64,000 nucleotides of DNA from an uncultured SAR86 cluster bacterium (GTDB lineage: Bacteria; Pseudomonadota; Gammaproteobacteria; Magnimaribacterales; AG-339-G14). Shown one piece after another: positions 49,766 to 58,737 of the stretch (its first letter is position 1; each line of letters opens with the position of its first letter). The DNA is taken from positions 53,812 through 117,811 of the forward strand of contig CACMKG010000004.1 in NCBI GenBank assembly GCA_902614235.1. The letters run 5' to 3'. Under the pieces are notes generated by a model. It ran no database searches and was not told where the DNA came from. It worked only from the letters and a program-made list of their open reading frames with translations. The translations under genes and the position numbers were made by a program.

Positions 49766-50823
49766 TTTTATTTCTAAGTTTTATTTTTATTTCTTGTTCG
49801 GAGCAAGAAACCTCGAATCAAACTTCAGAGGTTAAAGAAAGTTTTAAATGGCGCATGGTAACGACTTGGCCAAAAAATTATCCGGGCGTCGGCTTGGGAG
49901 CTGAAAACTTAGCCAAGCTTGTTGATGAAATGAGTGACGGAAGGTTGCAAATAAAAGTTTATGGTAATGGAGAATTAGTTCCGGCATTAGAGGTATTTGA
50001 TACTGTTTCCAGAGGTAGTGTAGAAATGGGTCATGGTGCAGCTTATTATTGGATCGGAAAAGTTCCAGCAGCACAATTTTTCACTGCCATCCCTTTTGGC
50101 TTAAATGCTCAAGAAATGAATGCTTGGCTTCATTATGGAGGTGGCCAAGAATTGTGGGAAGAACTTTACGAGCCTTTCAATTTAATTCCTATAGCTGGGG
50201 GCAATACTGGTGTACAAATGGCTGGTTGGTTCAACAAAGAAATCAATAGTTTAGAGGATTTAAAGGGAATTCGCATGAGGATACCTGGCTTAGCTGGAAA
50301 AGTTTTTACTAGAGCTGGTGGAGAGGCCGTATTGATGCCAGGTAGTGAAATTTTTACAAATCTTCAAACTGGGGTCATTGATGCCGCTGAATGGATTGGC
50401 CCTTATAATGATTTAACTTTTGGATTTCATCAAGCTGCAAAATATTATTATTATCCTGGTTGGCACGAGCCTGGACCTACTTTAGAAACTATAATCAATA
50501 AAGAAGCTTATGATTCTTTACCAAAAGATCTTCAGGCAATTTTAAAAACAGCTTCAAGAGCTATTAATCAAGATATGTTGGACGAATACACTTCGAGAAA
50601 TAACCAAGCGCTTATATCTTTGGTAAATGATCACAACGTTGAAGTCAGAAAATTACCAAATGACGTTCTAGCCGAATTTAAAAGAATAACCGAAGAGATA
50701 TTAGTCGAGATGACGCAAGAAGATGAATCATCAAAAAAGATTTATGAATCTTTATCCAATTTTCAAAAAAATGTTTCTCAGTATCATGAGATATCAGAGG
50801 AAGCTATTTATAAGCTGAGATAG
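49723..50823 (+). CDS. TRAP transporter solute-binding lipoprotein, DctP family
   Basis: This 366-residue protein has a lipoprotein signal with lipobox FISC (C25). The DctP fold follows: WRMVTTWPKNYPGVGLGAEN, a GNGELVPALEVFDTV block and GIRMRIPGLAGKVFTRAGG with the substrate-binding Arg. It resembles the mannitol/chloroaromatic-type DctP group. The ATG lies within uvrD, and no in-frame start exists after the uvrD stop, so the 43-base overlap is real. The membrane subunits are on the opposite strand at 52231-54082. Confidence 0.9.
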   Translation: MVSFKFCKTRQNFLILFLSFIFISCSEQETSNQTSEVKESFKWRMVTTWPKNYPGVGLGAENLAKLVDEMSDGRLQIKVYGNGELVPALEVFDTVSRGSVEMGHGAAYYWIGKVPAAQFFTAIPFGLNAQEMNAWLHYGGGQELWEELYEPFNLIPIAGGNTGVQMAGWFNKEINSLEDLKGIRMRIPGLAGKVFTRAGGEAVLMPGSEIFTNLQTGVIDAAEWIGPYNDLTFGFHQAAKYYYYPGWHEPGPTLETIINKEAYDSLPKDLQAILKTASRAINQDMLDEYTSRNNQALISLVNDHNVEVRKLPNDVLAEFKRITEEILVEMTQEDESSKKIYESLSNFQKNVSQYHEISEEAIYKLR

Positions 50824-51106
50824 AGTTAATTTTTCTAATAATTAAAAGACCTATGAGTGTGGTGAAAAAAAACCTTAGAAAAAAAAGCAACGCTGCAGGG
50901 AGAGTTAATAGCCAGTTAATGTAGTTGCTTAATAAATAATTAAGCGCTCCCATCCATTCGAACAAATAAAGAGCTACTTGCCAATATTCTAAAAAATAAT
51001 TTTCTACTGTTATCGGACTGACAAAAATGCTGTGAATGAAAAAAAGCACCAAATAAAAATCTCCCCAAATTAAAAAGTAACCAAAAGCTTTTAGAAAATT
51101 AAACAT
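50804..51106 (-). CDS. multi-helix membrane protein of unknown function
   Basis: This 100-residue protein has about three hydrophobic segments (residues 8-26, 36-56, 65-92) rich in Trp, Tyr and Phe. I do not recognise the family. It starts inside the M19 dipeptidase gene (8-base overlap), so it is coupled to it. It ends overlapping dctP by 20 bases tail to tail. Confidence 0.5.
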   Translation of the reverse strand: MFNFLKAFGYFLIWGDFYLVLFFIHSIFVSPITVENYFLEYWQVALYLFEWMGALNYLLSNYINWLLTLPAALLFFLRFFFTTLIGLLIIRKINSISAYK

Positions 51107-52196
51107 CTGCTAGGGCTCTGACCTCTTTCCAAACCCTTAGAATATTTTCATTTAATATTTTATCTATTTCACTTTCTGTGTATCCTCGAATCAAAAGTTC
51201 TTCAATTAAATTTGGAAATTTTGATACATCATTAATATCTTCTGGTAAAGGAACTTCTCCATCAAAATCAGAACCAAAACCAACATGATCGATGCCAACT
51301 AAATCTCTTACCCGATCAATGTGATCGACAACATTTTTGACAGAAACTTCAATATCAGGATTATCCTTTCGATTGGCGACAAAATCAGAACCAAAACAAA
51401 GCTGAATAACTCCTCCATTTTCAGCAAGAGCAATCAACATTTCATCAGAGACATTTCTCTCCCAACCCGGAGTGAAGTGTCTTAAAGAACTATGAGTCGC
51501 TACAACTGGTGCTTTACTTAGTTCAAGTACTTTCATAAAAGCTGCATCCGAAACATGAGAAATATCAATCATCACACCTTGTTTATTCATTTCTTTAACA
51601 ACTTTGAACCCAAAAGGACTTAAGCCATCAGGCCATCTCTTATTTTCATCGTAAGAACTATCAGAAATATGATTACTTTTTGAATGAGCAAGAGTAATGT
51701 AATTAACTCCCAAATCTGCAAAAAACTTTATATTTTCTAAATTACCTTCAAGAGGAGCTCCATTTTCTATTCCATAAGCCATTCCAACTAAATTTTTATT
51801 ACTCTTTAAAGTTTCAATATCCTCAGGATTTCTAATAAAAATAAATTTATCTGGATTTTCTTCAATGATTTCATTCATCATTTCAATTAACTCTATTGCT
51901 AAATCATAAGAGGTTCCTTCGGGCTCGGTTCTAGGAGGAATCCAAATACTTTGAAAGGTTAAGTTTAATCCACCTTCAATCGCTCTTGGATAATCAAAAT
52001 GATAACTTGTGCTTCTAGTAATATCATCATTAGTACCAGTATTGTTTCTTTGTCTCCAAATCTGAAAAGGCGTATCTATATGTGTATCAATTATAATTTT
52101 TTCTTGGCTAAATTTTTTTGCTTTTTCAGAAAGGTCTTCTGCACATGAAAATAAAACAAACGGAATTAGAATTATTAAGAACTTTATGTATTTCAT
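51099..52196 (-). CDS. membrane dipeptidase (peptidase M19), lipoprotein
   Basis: This 365-residue protein has a lipobox LFSC (C18). It contains the zinc motif DTHIDTP (H39, D41), GMAYGIENGAPLEG with the bridging glutamate, TLAHSKSN, DISHVSDAAF and VATHSSLRHF. These place it in the renal-dipeptidase-like M19 family, which cleaves dipeptides including D-amino-acid ones. It is exported and should act outside the inner membrane. It is downstream of the TRAP permease genes on the same strand, hinting that the transporter could import its products. Confidence 0.92.
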   Translation of the reverse strand: MKYIKFLIILIPFVLFSCAEDLSEKAKKFSQEKIIIDTHIDTPFQIWRQRNNTGTNDDITRSTSYHFDYPRAIEGGLNLTFQSIWIPPRTEPEGTSYDLAIELIEMMNEIIEENPDKFIFIRNPEDIETLKSNKNLVGMAYGIENGAPLEGNLENIKFFADLGVNYITLAHSKSNHISDSSYDENKRWPDGLSPFGFKVVKEMNKQGVMIDISHVSDAAFMKVLELSKAPVVATHSSLRHFTPGWERNVSDEMLIALAENGGVIQLCFGSDFVANRKDNPDIEVSVKNVVDHIDRVRDLVGIDHVGFGSDFDGEVPLPEDINDVSKFPNLIEELLIRGYTESEIDKILNENILRVWKEVRALADV

Positions 52197-52230
52197 TTTA
52201 TAAATATATCAAATTTAAAATTTTTATTAA

Positions 52231-53592
52231 TCAGTAAATTACTGAAGGAAGATAAGTTGCCATAAAAGGAAAATATGCAACTAAACAAAGAATAAATAGT
52301 TGAATCAAAATAAAGGGAAGAACACCTTTATAAATAGTTTCTGTCTTTATTCTTTCTGGCGTTACGCCTCTTAAATAAAACAAAGCAAATCCAAAAGGAG
52401 GCGTTAAAAAAGAAGTTTGTAAATTTATAGCCAGCATTATTCCTAACCACAATGGATCAGCTCCCATCGCAATAAGAATTGGCCCAACAATTGGAACAAC
52501 AACAAAGCTTATTTCAATGAAATCTAATATAAAACCTAATAAAAAAACCAAGATCATTACAATTAACATAGAGCCAAAAAGCCCTCCTGGTATGGCATCA
52601 AATAAGTTTGAAATTAATTCTTCTCCTCCATAACCTCTAAAAACTAAGGAAAATATTGAAGCTCCGATTAAAATCATAAAAACCATACTGCTAATAAAGG
52701 CGGTTTGTTTCACTGCATCCGATAAAACCATTAAAGATAATTTTTTGTTTAGTCCGGCAATCAAAATAGATCCCATTGCCCCAATTCCTGCTGCTTCAGT
52801 AGGCGAAGCTATTCCTAAAATAATCGATCCCAAGACAGAGAAGATCAGCAAGAAGGGCGGAATTAAAATCTTCAATATATTCTTAAAAGAAACAGAGGCT
52901 TTGGTTTCATTAAAATCAATATTTTTGTTTGAAATGTTTAAAACAAAATAAAAAGAATATGCAGTTACTAAAAGCAAACCTGGAATAATTGCCGCAATAA
53001 ATAAATCACCCACAGATATTGATTTGGCAGAGAAATTACCCATACTCAATTGAGCTTGTTGATAGGCTGTTGCTAAAACATCACCTAATATAACTAAAGC
53101 TATTGAAGGCGGAATAATCTGCCCAAGTGTTCCTGTGGCAGCAATTAAACCAGTTGAAACCTCTTCTGAATAACCTTTCTTCAACATAACTGGTAAAGAG
53201 ATCAAACCCATAGCTATTACCGTAGCTCCTACTATTCCAGTACTGGCTGCTAATAAGGTGCCAACAATGATTACTGAAATGCCTAAGCCACTTTTAAAAT
53301 TTCCGAAAATCTCCGACATTGACTCAAGAAGTCTTTCTGCAATTTTTGATTTTTCTAAAATAACTCCCATGAAGACAAAGAGAGGAACTGCTACCAAAGT
53401 TGCATTAGTCATAATTCCAAATAATCTATTTGGAATTGTCTCCAACAGGTAAAGATCAAATACTCCAAATATTGCTCCTATACCTGCAAAAATTAATGAA
53501 ACGCCACCCAAAGTGAAAGCAACCGGAAATCCTACAAGCAAGCTAGCACAAATAACAATAAATAAAATTAGTGGAATGAACTCAATCATCAT
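52231..53592 (-). CDS. TRAP transporter large permease, DctM family
   Basis: This 453-residue membrane protein has about twelve helices and the DctM signatures FPVAFTLGGVSLIFAG, GILGATVIAMGLISLPVM-type helices (here GIVGATVIAMGL) and TPPFGFALFYLRGV near the end. It forms the sodium-driven channel of a tripartite transporter with DctQ and DctP. It overlaps the DctQ gene by 11 bases. The substrate is undetermined. Confidence 0.93.
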   Translation of the reverse strand: MMIEFIPLILFIVICASLLVGFPVAFTLGGVSLIFAGIGAIFGVFDLYLLETIPNRLFGIMTNATLVAVPLFVFMGVILEKSKIAERLLESMSEIFGNFKSGLGISVIIVGTLLAASTGIVGATVIAMGLISLPVMLKKGYSEEVSTGLIAATGTLGQIIPPSIALVILGDVLATAYQQAQLSMGNFSAKSISVGDLFIAAIIPGLLLVTAYSFYFVLNISNKNIDFNETKASVSFKNILKILIPPFLLIFSVLGSIILGIASPTEAAGIGAMGSILIAGLNKKLSLMVLSDAVKQTAFISSMVFMILIGASIFSLVFRGYGGEELISNLFDAIPGGLFGSMLIVMILVFLLGFILDFIEISFVVVPIVGPILIAMGADPLWLGIMLAINLQTSFLTPPFGFALFYLRGVTPERIKTETIYKGVLPFILIQLFILCLVAYFPFMATYLPSVIY

Positions 53593-54082
53593 TAAAATAA
53601 GAAAAAATAGATGCTAGACTTTGCAGGATTAGAATTACAGAAAAAATCAAAATACAGCTTTTGTATAGATAAACAAATGGCAGTCCTCCTGGCTCAGGAG
53701 AAACTTCATAAATGGACCAGGAAAATAAAACATAATTTAAGGACAAGATAAATATTGTCCATGCCATCGGCTGAAGAAAAATTAAGTTACCGATTAAATT
53801 AATTATTTTTTTATTTTTTTCACTCGATCGTCGATAAAAAATATCTACTCTTACGTGTTCATCGTTTTCATAGGCATATGCTGAGCAAAATAAAAAAGCT
53901 ATACCATGAAGATAAATAACCATTTCTTGAAGACCTACAACCCCAATGCCTAAAAAGTATCTTAAAAAAACTATCAAGGTTGTAAGAATAATCATTAAAA
54001 AAATGGCCCATGAGCTTACAATTCCTAAAGAATGAGGAAAAATTGTAAGTAAATATTGAAATGTTTGATTAATATTTTTCAT
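53582..54082 (-). CDS. TRAP transporter small permease, DctQ family
   Basis: This 166-residue protein has four membrane helices and the DctQ pattern: SSWAIFLMIILTTLIVFLRY, GLQEMVIYLHGIAFLFCSAY and DEHVRVDIFYRR. It bridges DctP and DctM. It is the first gene of the reverse-strand operon and is separated by 26 bases from the divergent yaaA. Confidence 0.92.
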   Translation of the reverse strand: MKNINQTFQYLLTIFPHSLGIVSSWAIFLMIILTTLIVFLRYFLGIGVVGLQEMVIYLHGIAFLFCSAYAYENDEHVRVDIFYRRSSEKNKKIINLIGNLIFLQPMAWTIFILSLNYVLFSWSIYEVSPEPGGLPFVYLYKSCILIFSVILILQSLASIFSYFNDD

Positions 54083-54108
54083 TTCGATTTTATGATTTAA
54101 TAATATCT

Positions 54109-54885
54109 ATGATTATTGTTTTATCACCTGCTAAAACCTTAGATTACGAATCTCCCCTCAATGGGTTTGATTATACAACTCCTAACTTCTTAGGTAAGTC
54201 AGAGTCGTTGATAAAAATAATGAGATCTTATGAACCTGAATACATTTCCGATTTAATGGGCTTAAGCGATAATCTTGCCTTTTTAAATTTTGAGAGATAT
54301 CAAACTTGGAAAAAACAAAGCAAACCTTCTAAAGATTCAAGACAAGCGATATTCGCTTTTAAAGGAGATGTCTATCAAGGCTTGGACGCGGGTAATTTAT
54401 CAAACTCAACTATTAATTATTCTCAAAATCATTTGAGAATACTTTCTGGCTTATACGGATTGCTTAAGCCATTGGATTTAATTGCACCTTACAGATTAGA
54501 AATGGGTACTAAGTTGAAGTCTGGAGAGATAAATGGCTTGTATAATTTTTGGAAACCCGAATTAACAAAAGCTATCAATTCTGATTTGGCGTCTCAAAAA
54601 GAAAATACTTTGGTTAATTTAGCTTCAAACGAGTATTTCTCAGCTTTGGATCAGACAATGATAAACGGAAAAATCATTTCTCCAGTTTTTAAAGATTATA
54701 AAAATGGAAAGTACAAGATAATCAGTTTTTATGCAAAAAAAGCGAGAGGATCAATGGCTAGGTTTATTTTGGAAAATAAAATAGAACATTCCAAAGAGTT
54801 AAAAAACTTCAATTTGGATGGTTACAAATTTAGCAGGGAAGCGTCTTCTGAAAAAAATCCTACTTTTTTAAGAAAAGAAACTTAA
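54109..54885 (+). CDS. yaaA: YaaA/DUF328 peroxide-stress protein
   Basis: This 258-residue protein has the DUF328 hallmarks: VLSPAKTLDYESPLN at the N-terminus, FKGDVYQGLDAG, HLRILSGLYGLLKPLDLIAPYRLEMG, and FYAKKARGSMARF near the end. In E. coli, YaaA lowers free iron and protects from peroxide, and it binds DNA. It is followed by the convergent crotonase gene with one base between. Confidence 0.95.
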   Translation: MIIVLSPAKTLDYESPLNGFDYTTPNFLGKSESLIKIMRSYEPEYISDLMGLSDNLAFLNFERYQTWKKQSKPSKDSRQAIFAFKGDVYQGLDAGNLSNSTINYSQNHLRILSGLYGLLKPLDLIAPYRLEMGTKLKSGEINGLYNFWKPELTKAINSDLASQKENTLVNLASNEYFSALDQTMINGKIISPVFKDYKNGKYKIISFYAKKARGSMARFILENKIEHSKELKNFNLDGYKFSREASSEKNPTFLRKET

Positions 54886-54886
54886 G

Positions 54887-55750
54887 TTATTTAGCGGAAG
54901 ACTTTCCGTAGTCTTTGATCTCCTGCATGTCTTGAAACTCAGGATCTCTCTTTTCCATATTCGACATCATTGCTTCTGCCATGTCTTCTTGAGGCAGCAT
55001 AGCTCCACTCCAAAGAGCGTTATATTCTAATCCCTCTGCTATGGTGTGATCCCTAGAAAAATTAAGAATCGCTTTTGTGCCGTAAACAGCTAAAGGGCTT
55101 TTGGAAGCTATCACAGCTGCCATTTCTTTTAAGCCAGATACCATCTCTTCATGGCTTTCATATACTTTATTGACTAAACCAGCCTCCAAAGCTTCTTCTG
55201 CAGGCATTCTTCTTCCGGTGTAAGCGAGTTCTCTTACTTTTCCTTCAGGAATAACTCTAGGTAACCTTTGAAGAGTTCCAATATCTGCTGCCATTCCAAT
55301 ATTTACTTCTTGAATGCAAAAGAAAGCATCTTTACTAGCAAATCTCATATCAGCAGCTGTAACTAAATCTAGTCCGCCACCAATACATCCACCATGAATC
55401 CCAGCGAGAACTGGTATTCTCAATTTTTCCAATTTGGAGAGCATATCTTGCAACTCTTTAGCTACTCTATAAAGATTTTCTCCAATTCTTGCTTTATCTG
55501 GAACATTCGTTTTCTTTTCCGAATCGCTACCAAGAGTTCCAAAGTTTTTAAGATCCATACCTGCGCAAAAATGTTTGCCAGTTGAGGAGAGAATCAACAC
55601 CCTCAGAGAAGCATCTCTATCTATTTCATCTAAAATTCTCGGTAGTTCATACCAAAAATTCATAGTCATTTTATTTAAATCTTCTCCTTTATTTAAAACA
55701 AGGTGGCCAACACCTTCTTCTGATGAATATTTAAAACTTTCGTAATTCAT
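54887..55750 (-). CDS. delta(3,5)-delta(2,4)-dienoyl-CoA isomerase-like crotonase
   Basis: This 287-residue crotonase retains the three acids known in rat dienoyl-CoA isomerase at the same relative spacing: D128 (GGGLDL), E148 (CIQEVNIG) and D156 (MAADIGTLQRLP). The string GMAADIGTLQRLP is nearly diagnostic for that family. It would shift double bonds in 3,5-dienoyl-CoA during oxidation of unsaturated fatty acids. KHFCAGMDLK is the CoA oxyanion region. A 58-codon gene starts upstream on the same strand. Confidence 0.9.
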   Translation of the reverse strand: MNYESFKYSSEEGVGHLVLNKGEDLNKMTMNFWYELPRILDEIDRDASLRVLILSSTGKHFCAGMDLKNFGTLGSDSEKKTNVPDKARIGENLYRVAKELQDMLSKLEKLRIPVLAGIHGGCIGGGLDLVTAADMRFASKDAFFCIQEVNIGMAADIGTLQRLPRVIPEGKVRELAYTGRRMPAEEALEAGLVNKVYESHEEMVSGLKEMAAVIASKSPLAVYGTKAILNFSRDHTIAEGLEYNALWSGAMLPQEDMAEAMMSNMEKRDPEFQDMQEIKDYGKSSAK

Positions 55751-55768
55751 AATTTCTCTCCTGAATTT

Positions 55769-55945
55769 TTATTTCAACTCTTTTAAATCTTTTACTAAAC
55801 TGTCTGCCACTTCTTCAAGTTCTTCAATTAAATCGTACGAACTATGATATGGCATGACAACCTTTCGACTTTTTTTGCTCAATCTTTTTAAACCATTAGA
55901 TATTTCTTCTGCTTTCTCTAACAATTCTTTGTTATTTTCGCTCAT
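55769..55945 (-). CDS. small charged helical protein, 58 residues
   Basis: This short reverse-strand frame starts at ATG 55945 and ends with TAA at 55769. It encodes mostly helical, charged residues: MSENNKELLEKAEEISNGL, a central KKSRKVVMPYHSSYDLIEEL, and a VADSLVKDLKELK tail. The sense-strand codons look like neighbouring genes, and it fills the gap of 258 bases between the crotonase and cysQ. I do not recognise a family. It may be co-transcribed with the crotonase 18 bases downstream. Confidence 0.55.
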   Translation of the reverse strand: MSENNKELLEKAEEISNGLKRLSKKSRKVVMPYHSSYDLIEELEEVADSLVKDLKELK

Positions 55946-56008
55946 AATTAAAATTTAAAGAATTACATTGTAAATCAAAACTTAAAATTTAAAAGATTTC
56001 ATTAAAAA

Positions 56009-56800
56009 ATGAAGACAAAAGAGCTTGTTCAGCCAATAAAATTAATCATGGAGGGAGCTTCTAAATTAATTATTGAAATTTATCAAAGTCAGAAAAATAT
56101 CGATGTTCAAAGGAAAAATGATGATTCTCCTCTAACAATTGCAGATTTAAGATCGAATGAATTGATTTCTGCTAATTTAAAAAAGTTATTTCCTGATATC
56201 CCAATTATTTCTGAGGAAGGAGAAGGGAAAACCAATAAGGAAGAAATTTTTTGGCTTATAGATCCTTTAGATGGAACCAAAGAGTTTATTCAAAAGAGTG
56301 ACGAATTTACTATCAACATAGCCTTAATAAAAGATGAAAAACCTATATTTGGGGCAATATATATTCCTATTAAAAAAACTTTTATCGTTGGAGGTAAAGA
56401 TTTTAAAGCTTTTAGTGAAAAAAATGGTGAAAAGAGAGACCTTAAAACTTTTTTTTCTAAAGAAACCTGTCGAATAACAATAAGCAAGCAGCATCAAACC
56501 GATGAAGAAAAAAGATTCATACGTTTTTTAAAAAATAAGTTTAAAAAAGTAGAACTTTTTCCTGCAGGAAGCTCTCTAAAAATTTGCTTAGTTGCTAGTG
56601 GTGATTGCCATATCTACCCACGTTTTGGTGACGTTGGTCAGTGGGACATTGCTGCAGGACACGCTATATTAAGAGCTTCAGGAGGTAACATTGTGGACTT
56701 GAATATGAATGAAATTAAATACAATACTAAAAAAACTTCAAAAATAAATGGATTTTATGCCTTATCAAACGAAGCATTTTTTAGTAAAATTATTCAATAA
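56009..56800 (+). CDS. cysQ: 3'(2'),5'-bisphosphate nucleotidase
   Basis: This 263-residue member of the inositol-monophosphatase superfamily has ADLRSNELI, ISEEGEGKT, the metal site WLIDPLDGTKEFI (the GTKEF form typical of CysQ) and QWDIAAGHAILRASGG. It removes the 3'-phosphate of PAP formed in sulfate assimilation. The ATG follows an AT-rich leader. It precedes rpoH by 73 bases on the same strand. Confidence 0.9.
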   Translation: MKTKELVQPIKLIMEGASKLIIEIYQSQKNIDVQRKNDDSPLTIADLRSNELISANLKKLFPDIPIISEEGEGKTNKEEIFWLIDPLDGTKEFIQKSDEFTINIALIKDEKPIFGAIYIPIKKTFIVGGKDFKAFSEKNGEKRDLKTFFSKETCRITISKQHQTDEEKRFIRFLKNKFKKVELFPAGSSLKICLVASGDCHIYPRFGDVGQWDIAAGHAILRASGGNIVDLNMNEIKYNTKKTSKINGFYALSNEAFFSKIIQ

Positions 56801-56873
56801 AATCAATAATTTAAGTAAAATAATATCTTTTTATATGCAAATAACGCATTTTTAGGTATAAAATTCGCCTTAT

Positions 56874-57725
56874 ATGAGTAGACAACTGCAACCGATGGAT
56901 ATTTCTGCCCCAGGTCAAAATCTGGAGTCATATCTATCTTCTATACAAAACATAGCTATCTTAACGCCAGAACAGGAAAAAAAATTAGCTGAAGACCTCT
57001 ATTACAACGACGACCTCGAAGCAGCGCGTCAATTGGTTATGGCTCATCTTAGATTTGTAGTTCATATTGCCAGAGGATACGCAGGATACGGATTACCTCA
57101 AGCAGACTTAATTCAAGAAGGAAACGTAGGACTTATGAAAGCCGTTAAAAAATTTAATCCAGAGGTAGGAGTTAGGCTTATATCCTTTGCAGTGCACTGG
57201 ATTAAATCTGAAATGCATGAATACATAATTAAAAATTGGAAAATAGTTAAGGTTGCTACGACAAAAGCCCAAAGAAAGCTTTTTTTCAATCTTAGAAGCC
57301 AAAAGAAAGAATTAAATTGGTTAAATCCTGAAGAGATTAAAGTCATTTCTGAAGAACTCGGAGTTGATGAAAAATCTGTAAAAGAAATGGAGTCAAGGCT
57401 TTCTTCATCTGACATGTCATTTGATCCTCCAACTGAGGCCAGTGATGAACAAGCCGCATTCAGTCCATCAGGTTTCTTAGCAGATGATACATGCGATCCT
57501 GCTGACATAGTAGAGAAGGAAGATTCTGATGATTTCAGTTACGAAGCTCTTCACAAAGCAATGGAAGAACTCGATCCTAGAAGTAAGGAGATACTTGTTG
57601 ATAGATGGTTAGAAGAACAAAAGCTTACTCTTCATGAACTAGCAGATAAGTACGGCGTCAGTGCTGAAAGGATAAGGCAAATAGAAAAAGCTGCAATGGA
57701 AAAAGTTAGAAGCTTTATTTCCTAA
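56874..57725 (+). CDS. rpoH: RNA polymerase sigma-32 (heat-shock) factor
   Basis: This 283-residue sigma factor has region 1.2/2 with YLSSIQNIAILTPEQEKKLA and LRFVVHIARGYAGYGLPQADLIQEGNVGLMKAVKKF. The RpoH-specific box TKAQRKLFFNLRSQKK follows, then region 4 with LHELADKYGVSAERIRQIEK. Length and box identify sigma-32. A TATAAA at 56857 lies 17 bases before the ATG and could be a -10 element, but no clear -35 was found. thiS follows after 14 bases. Confidence 0.96.
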   Translation: MSRQLQPMDISAPGQNLESYLSSIQNIAILTPEQEKKLAEDLYYNDDLEAARQLVMAHLRFVVHIARGYAGYGLPQADLIQEGNVGLMKAVKKFNPEVGVRLISFAVHWIKSEMHEYIIKNWKIVKVATTKAQRKLFFNLRSQKKELNWLNPEEIKVISEELGVDEKSVKEMESRLSSSDMSFDPPTEASDEQAAFSPSGFLADDTCDPADIVEKEDSDDFSYEALHKAMEELDPRSKEILVDRWLEEQKLTLHELADKYGVSAERIRQIEKAAMEKVRSFIS

Positions 57726-57739
57726 AAATTTGATATCAA

Positions 57740-57949
57740 ATGACTAAAATTAAGATACTTCTTAATGGCGAATCTCGTGAGGTTCCTGAAGATTTATCAA
57801 TTAAAGACCTTTTTAAATTTTTGGAGCTATCTGAAAAACATTGTGCAGTGGAAATTAACAAAGAAATAATTTTTAAAACCAACTGGGATAAGAGGCTGCT
57901 TATCAATGAGGATAAGGTAGAGATAGTAAGAGCCATAGGAGGAGGTTAA
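57740..57949 (+). CDS. thiS: sulfur-carrier protein ThiS
   Basis: This 69-residue ubiquitin-like protein ends in the required Gly-Gly tail (VRAIGGG). Its C-terminal thiocarboxylate donates sulfur for the thiazole of thiamine. The ILLNGESREVPEDLSIKDL start is typical. It lies 2 bases before thiG, in the usual thiS-thiG pair. The ThiF/ThiI partners are not in the window. Confidence 0.93.
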   Translation: MTKIKILLNGESREVPEDLSIKDLFKFLELSEKHCAVEINKEIIFKTNWDKRLLINEDKVEIVRAIGGG

Positions 57950-57951
57950 TT

Positions 57952-58737
57952 TTGGAAACAGATCCCTTTATTATTGCAGGGAAAGCATACAATTCTCGTT
58001 TACTTGTTGGTACGGGAAAATACTCAAGTGAAAAACAGGCTTTAGAAGCTATAAAAGCTTCAAATAGTGAAATCGTTACAGTAGCCATTAGAAGAGTAGA
58101 GCTAGATTCTGAAAACAAATCTGACTCAATTCTAAATTACATAACACCTGAAAAATATAAAATCCTACCAAATACTGCTGGATGCTTTAGTGCTAAAGAG
58201 GCGATTCGAATAGCCTGTTTAGGCAGAGAGTTATTAAATGGTGAGAATTTAATCAAACTAGAAGTTTTAAAAGATAAGGAAACTCTTATGCCTTTAATGA
58301 GTGAAACTGTCGTTGCTGCAAAAGAACTTGTTTTACTTGGTTTTGAAGTTATGGTGTATTGCACGGATGAAATTGACTATGCTATCAACCTTGAAGACAT
58401 AGGTTGCGTTGCAATTATGCCTTTAGCTTCTCCGATTGGATCTGGACAAGGAATCATAAACCCCGATTCTATAAATAAAATAATTAAAAAAATTTCATGC
58501 CCAGTAATTATTGATGCAGGAATTGGAGCTGCATCAGAAGTCTCAGTTGCTATGGAAATGGGTTGTGACGGTGTCTTATTAAATACCGCAATAGCGAAGT
58601 CCAATAATCCAGTGTTAATGGCTGAAGCAATGAGAGATGCAGCAATAAGTGGGCGAAAATGTTTTCTAGCAGGCAGAATACCTGTAAAAAAAATAGCTGA
58701 TCCAAGCTCTCCAACCAAAGGGATAGTTGATTCTTGA
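57952..58737 (+). CDS. thiG: thiazole synthase
   Basis: This 261-residue TIM barrel forms the thiazole of thiamine from deoxyxylulose-phosphate, a glycine-derived imine and ThiS thiocarboxylate. It has LLVGTGKYSS, TVAIRRVEL, LPNTAGCFSAKEAIRIA, LIKLEVLKD (Schiff-base lysine region) and IDAGIGAASEVSVAMEMGCDGVLLNTAI. The start is TTG just after the thiS stop, preceded by GGAGGAGG. Its stop overlaps the trmB TTG. Confidence 0.95.
   Translation: METDPFIIAGKAYNSRLLVGTGKYSSEKQALEAIKASNSEIVTVAIRRVELDSENKSDSILNYITPEKYKILPNTAGCFSAKEAIRIACLGRELLNGENLIKLEVLKDKETLMPLMSETVVAAKELVLLGFEVMVYCTDEIDYAINLEDIGCVAIMPLASPIGSGQGIINPDSINKIIKKISCPVIIDAGIGAASEVSVAMEMGCDGVLLNTAIAKSNNPVLMAEAMRDAAISGRKCFLAGRIPVKKIADPSSPTKGIVDS

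Noticed and set aside
56801..56873. Defined rpoH promoter
   Set aside because: A TATAAA is present, but no matching -35 element at proper distance could be seen, so it is only mentioned under rpoH.
57726..57951. TPP riboswitch before thiS-thiG
   Set aside because: Only 14 bases separate rpoH and thiS, and no thi-box sequence is visible.
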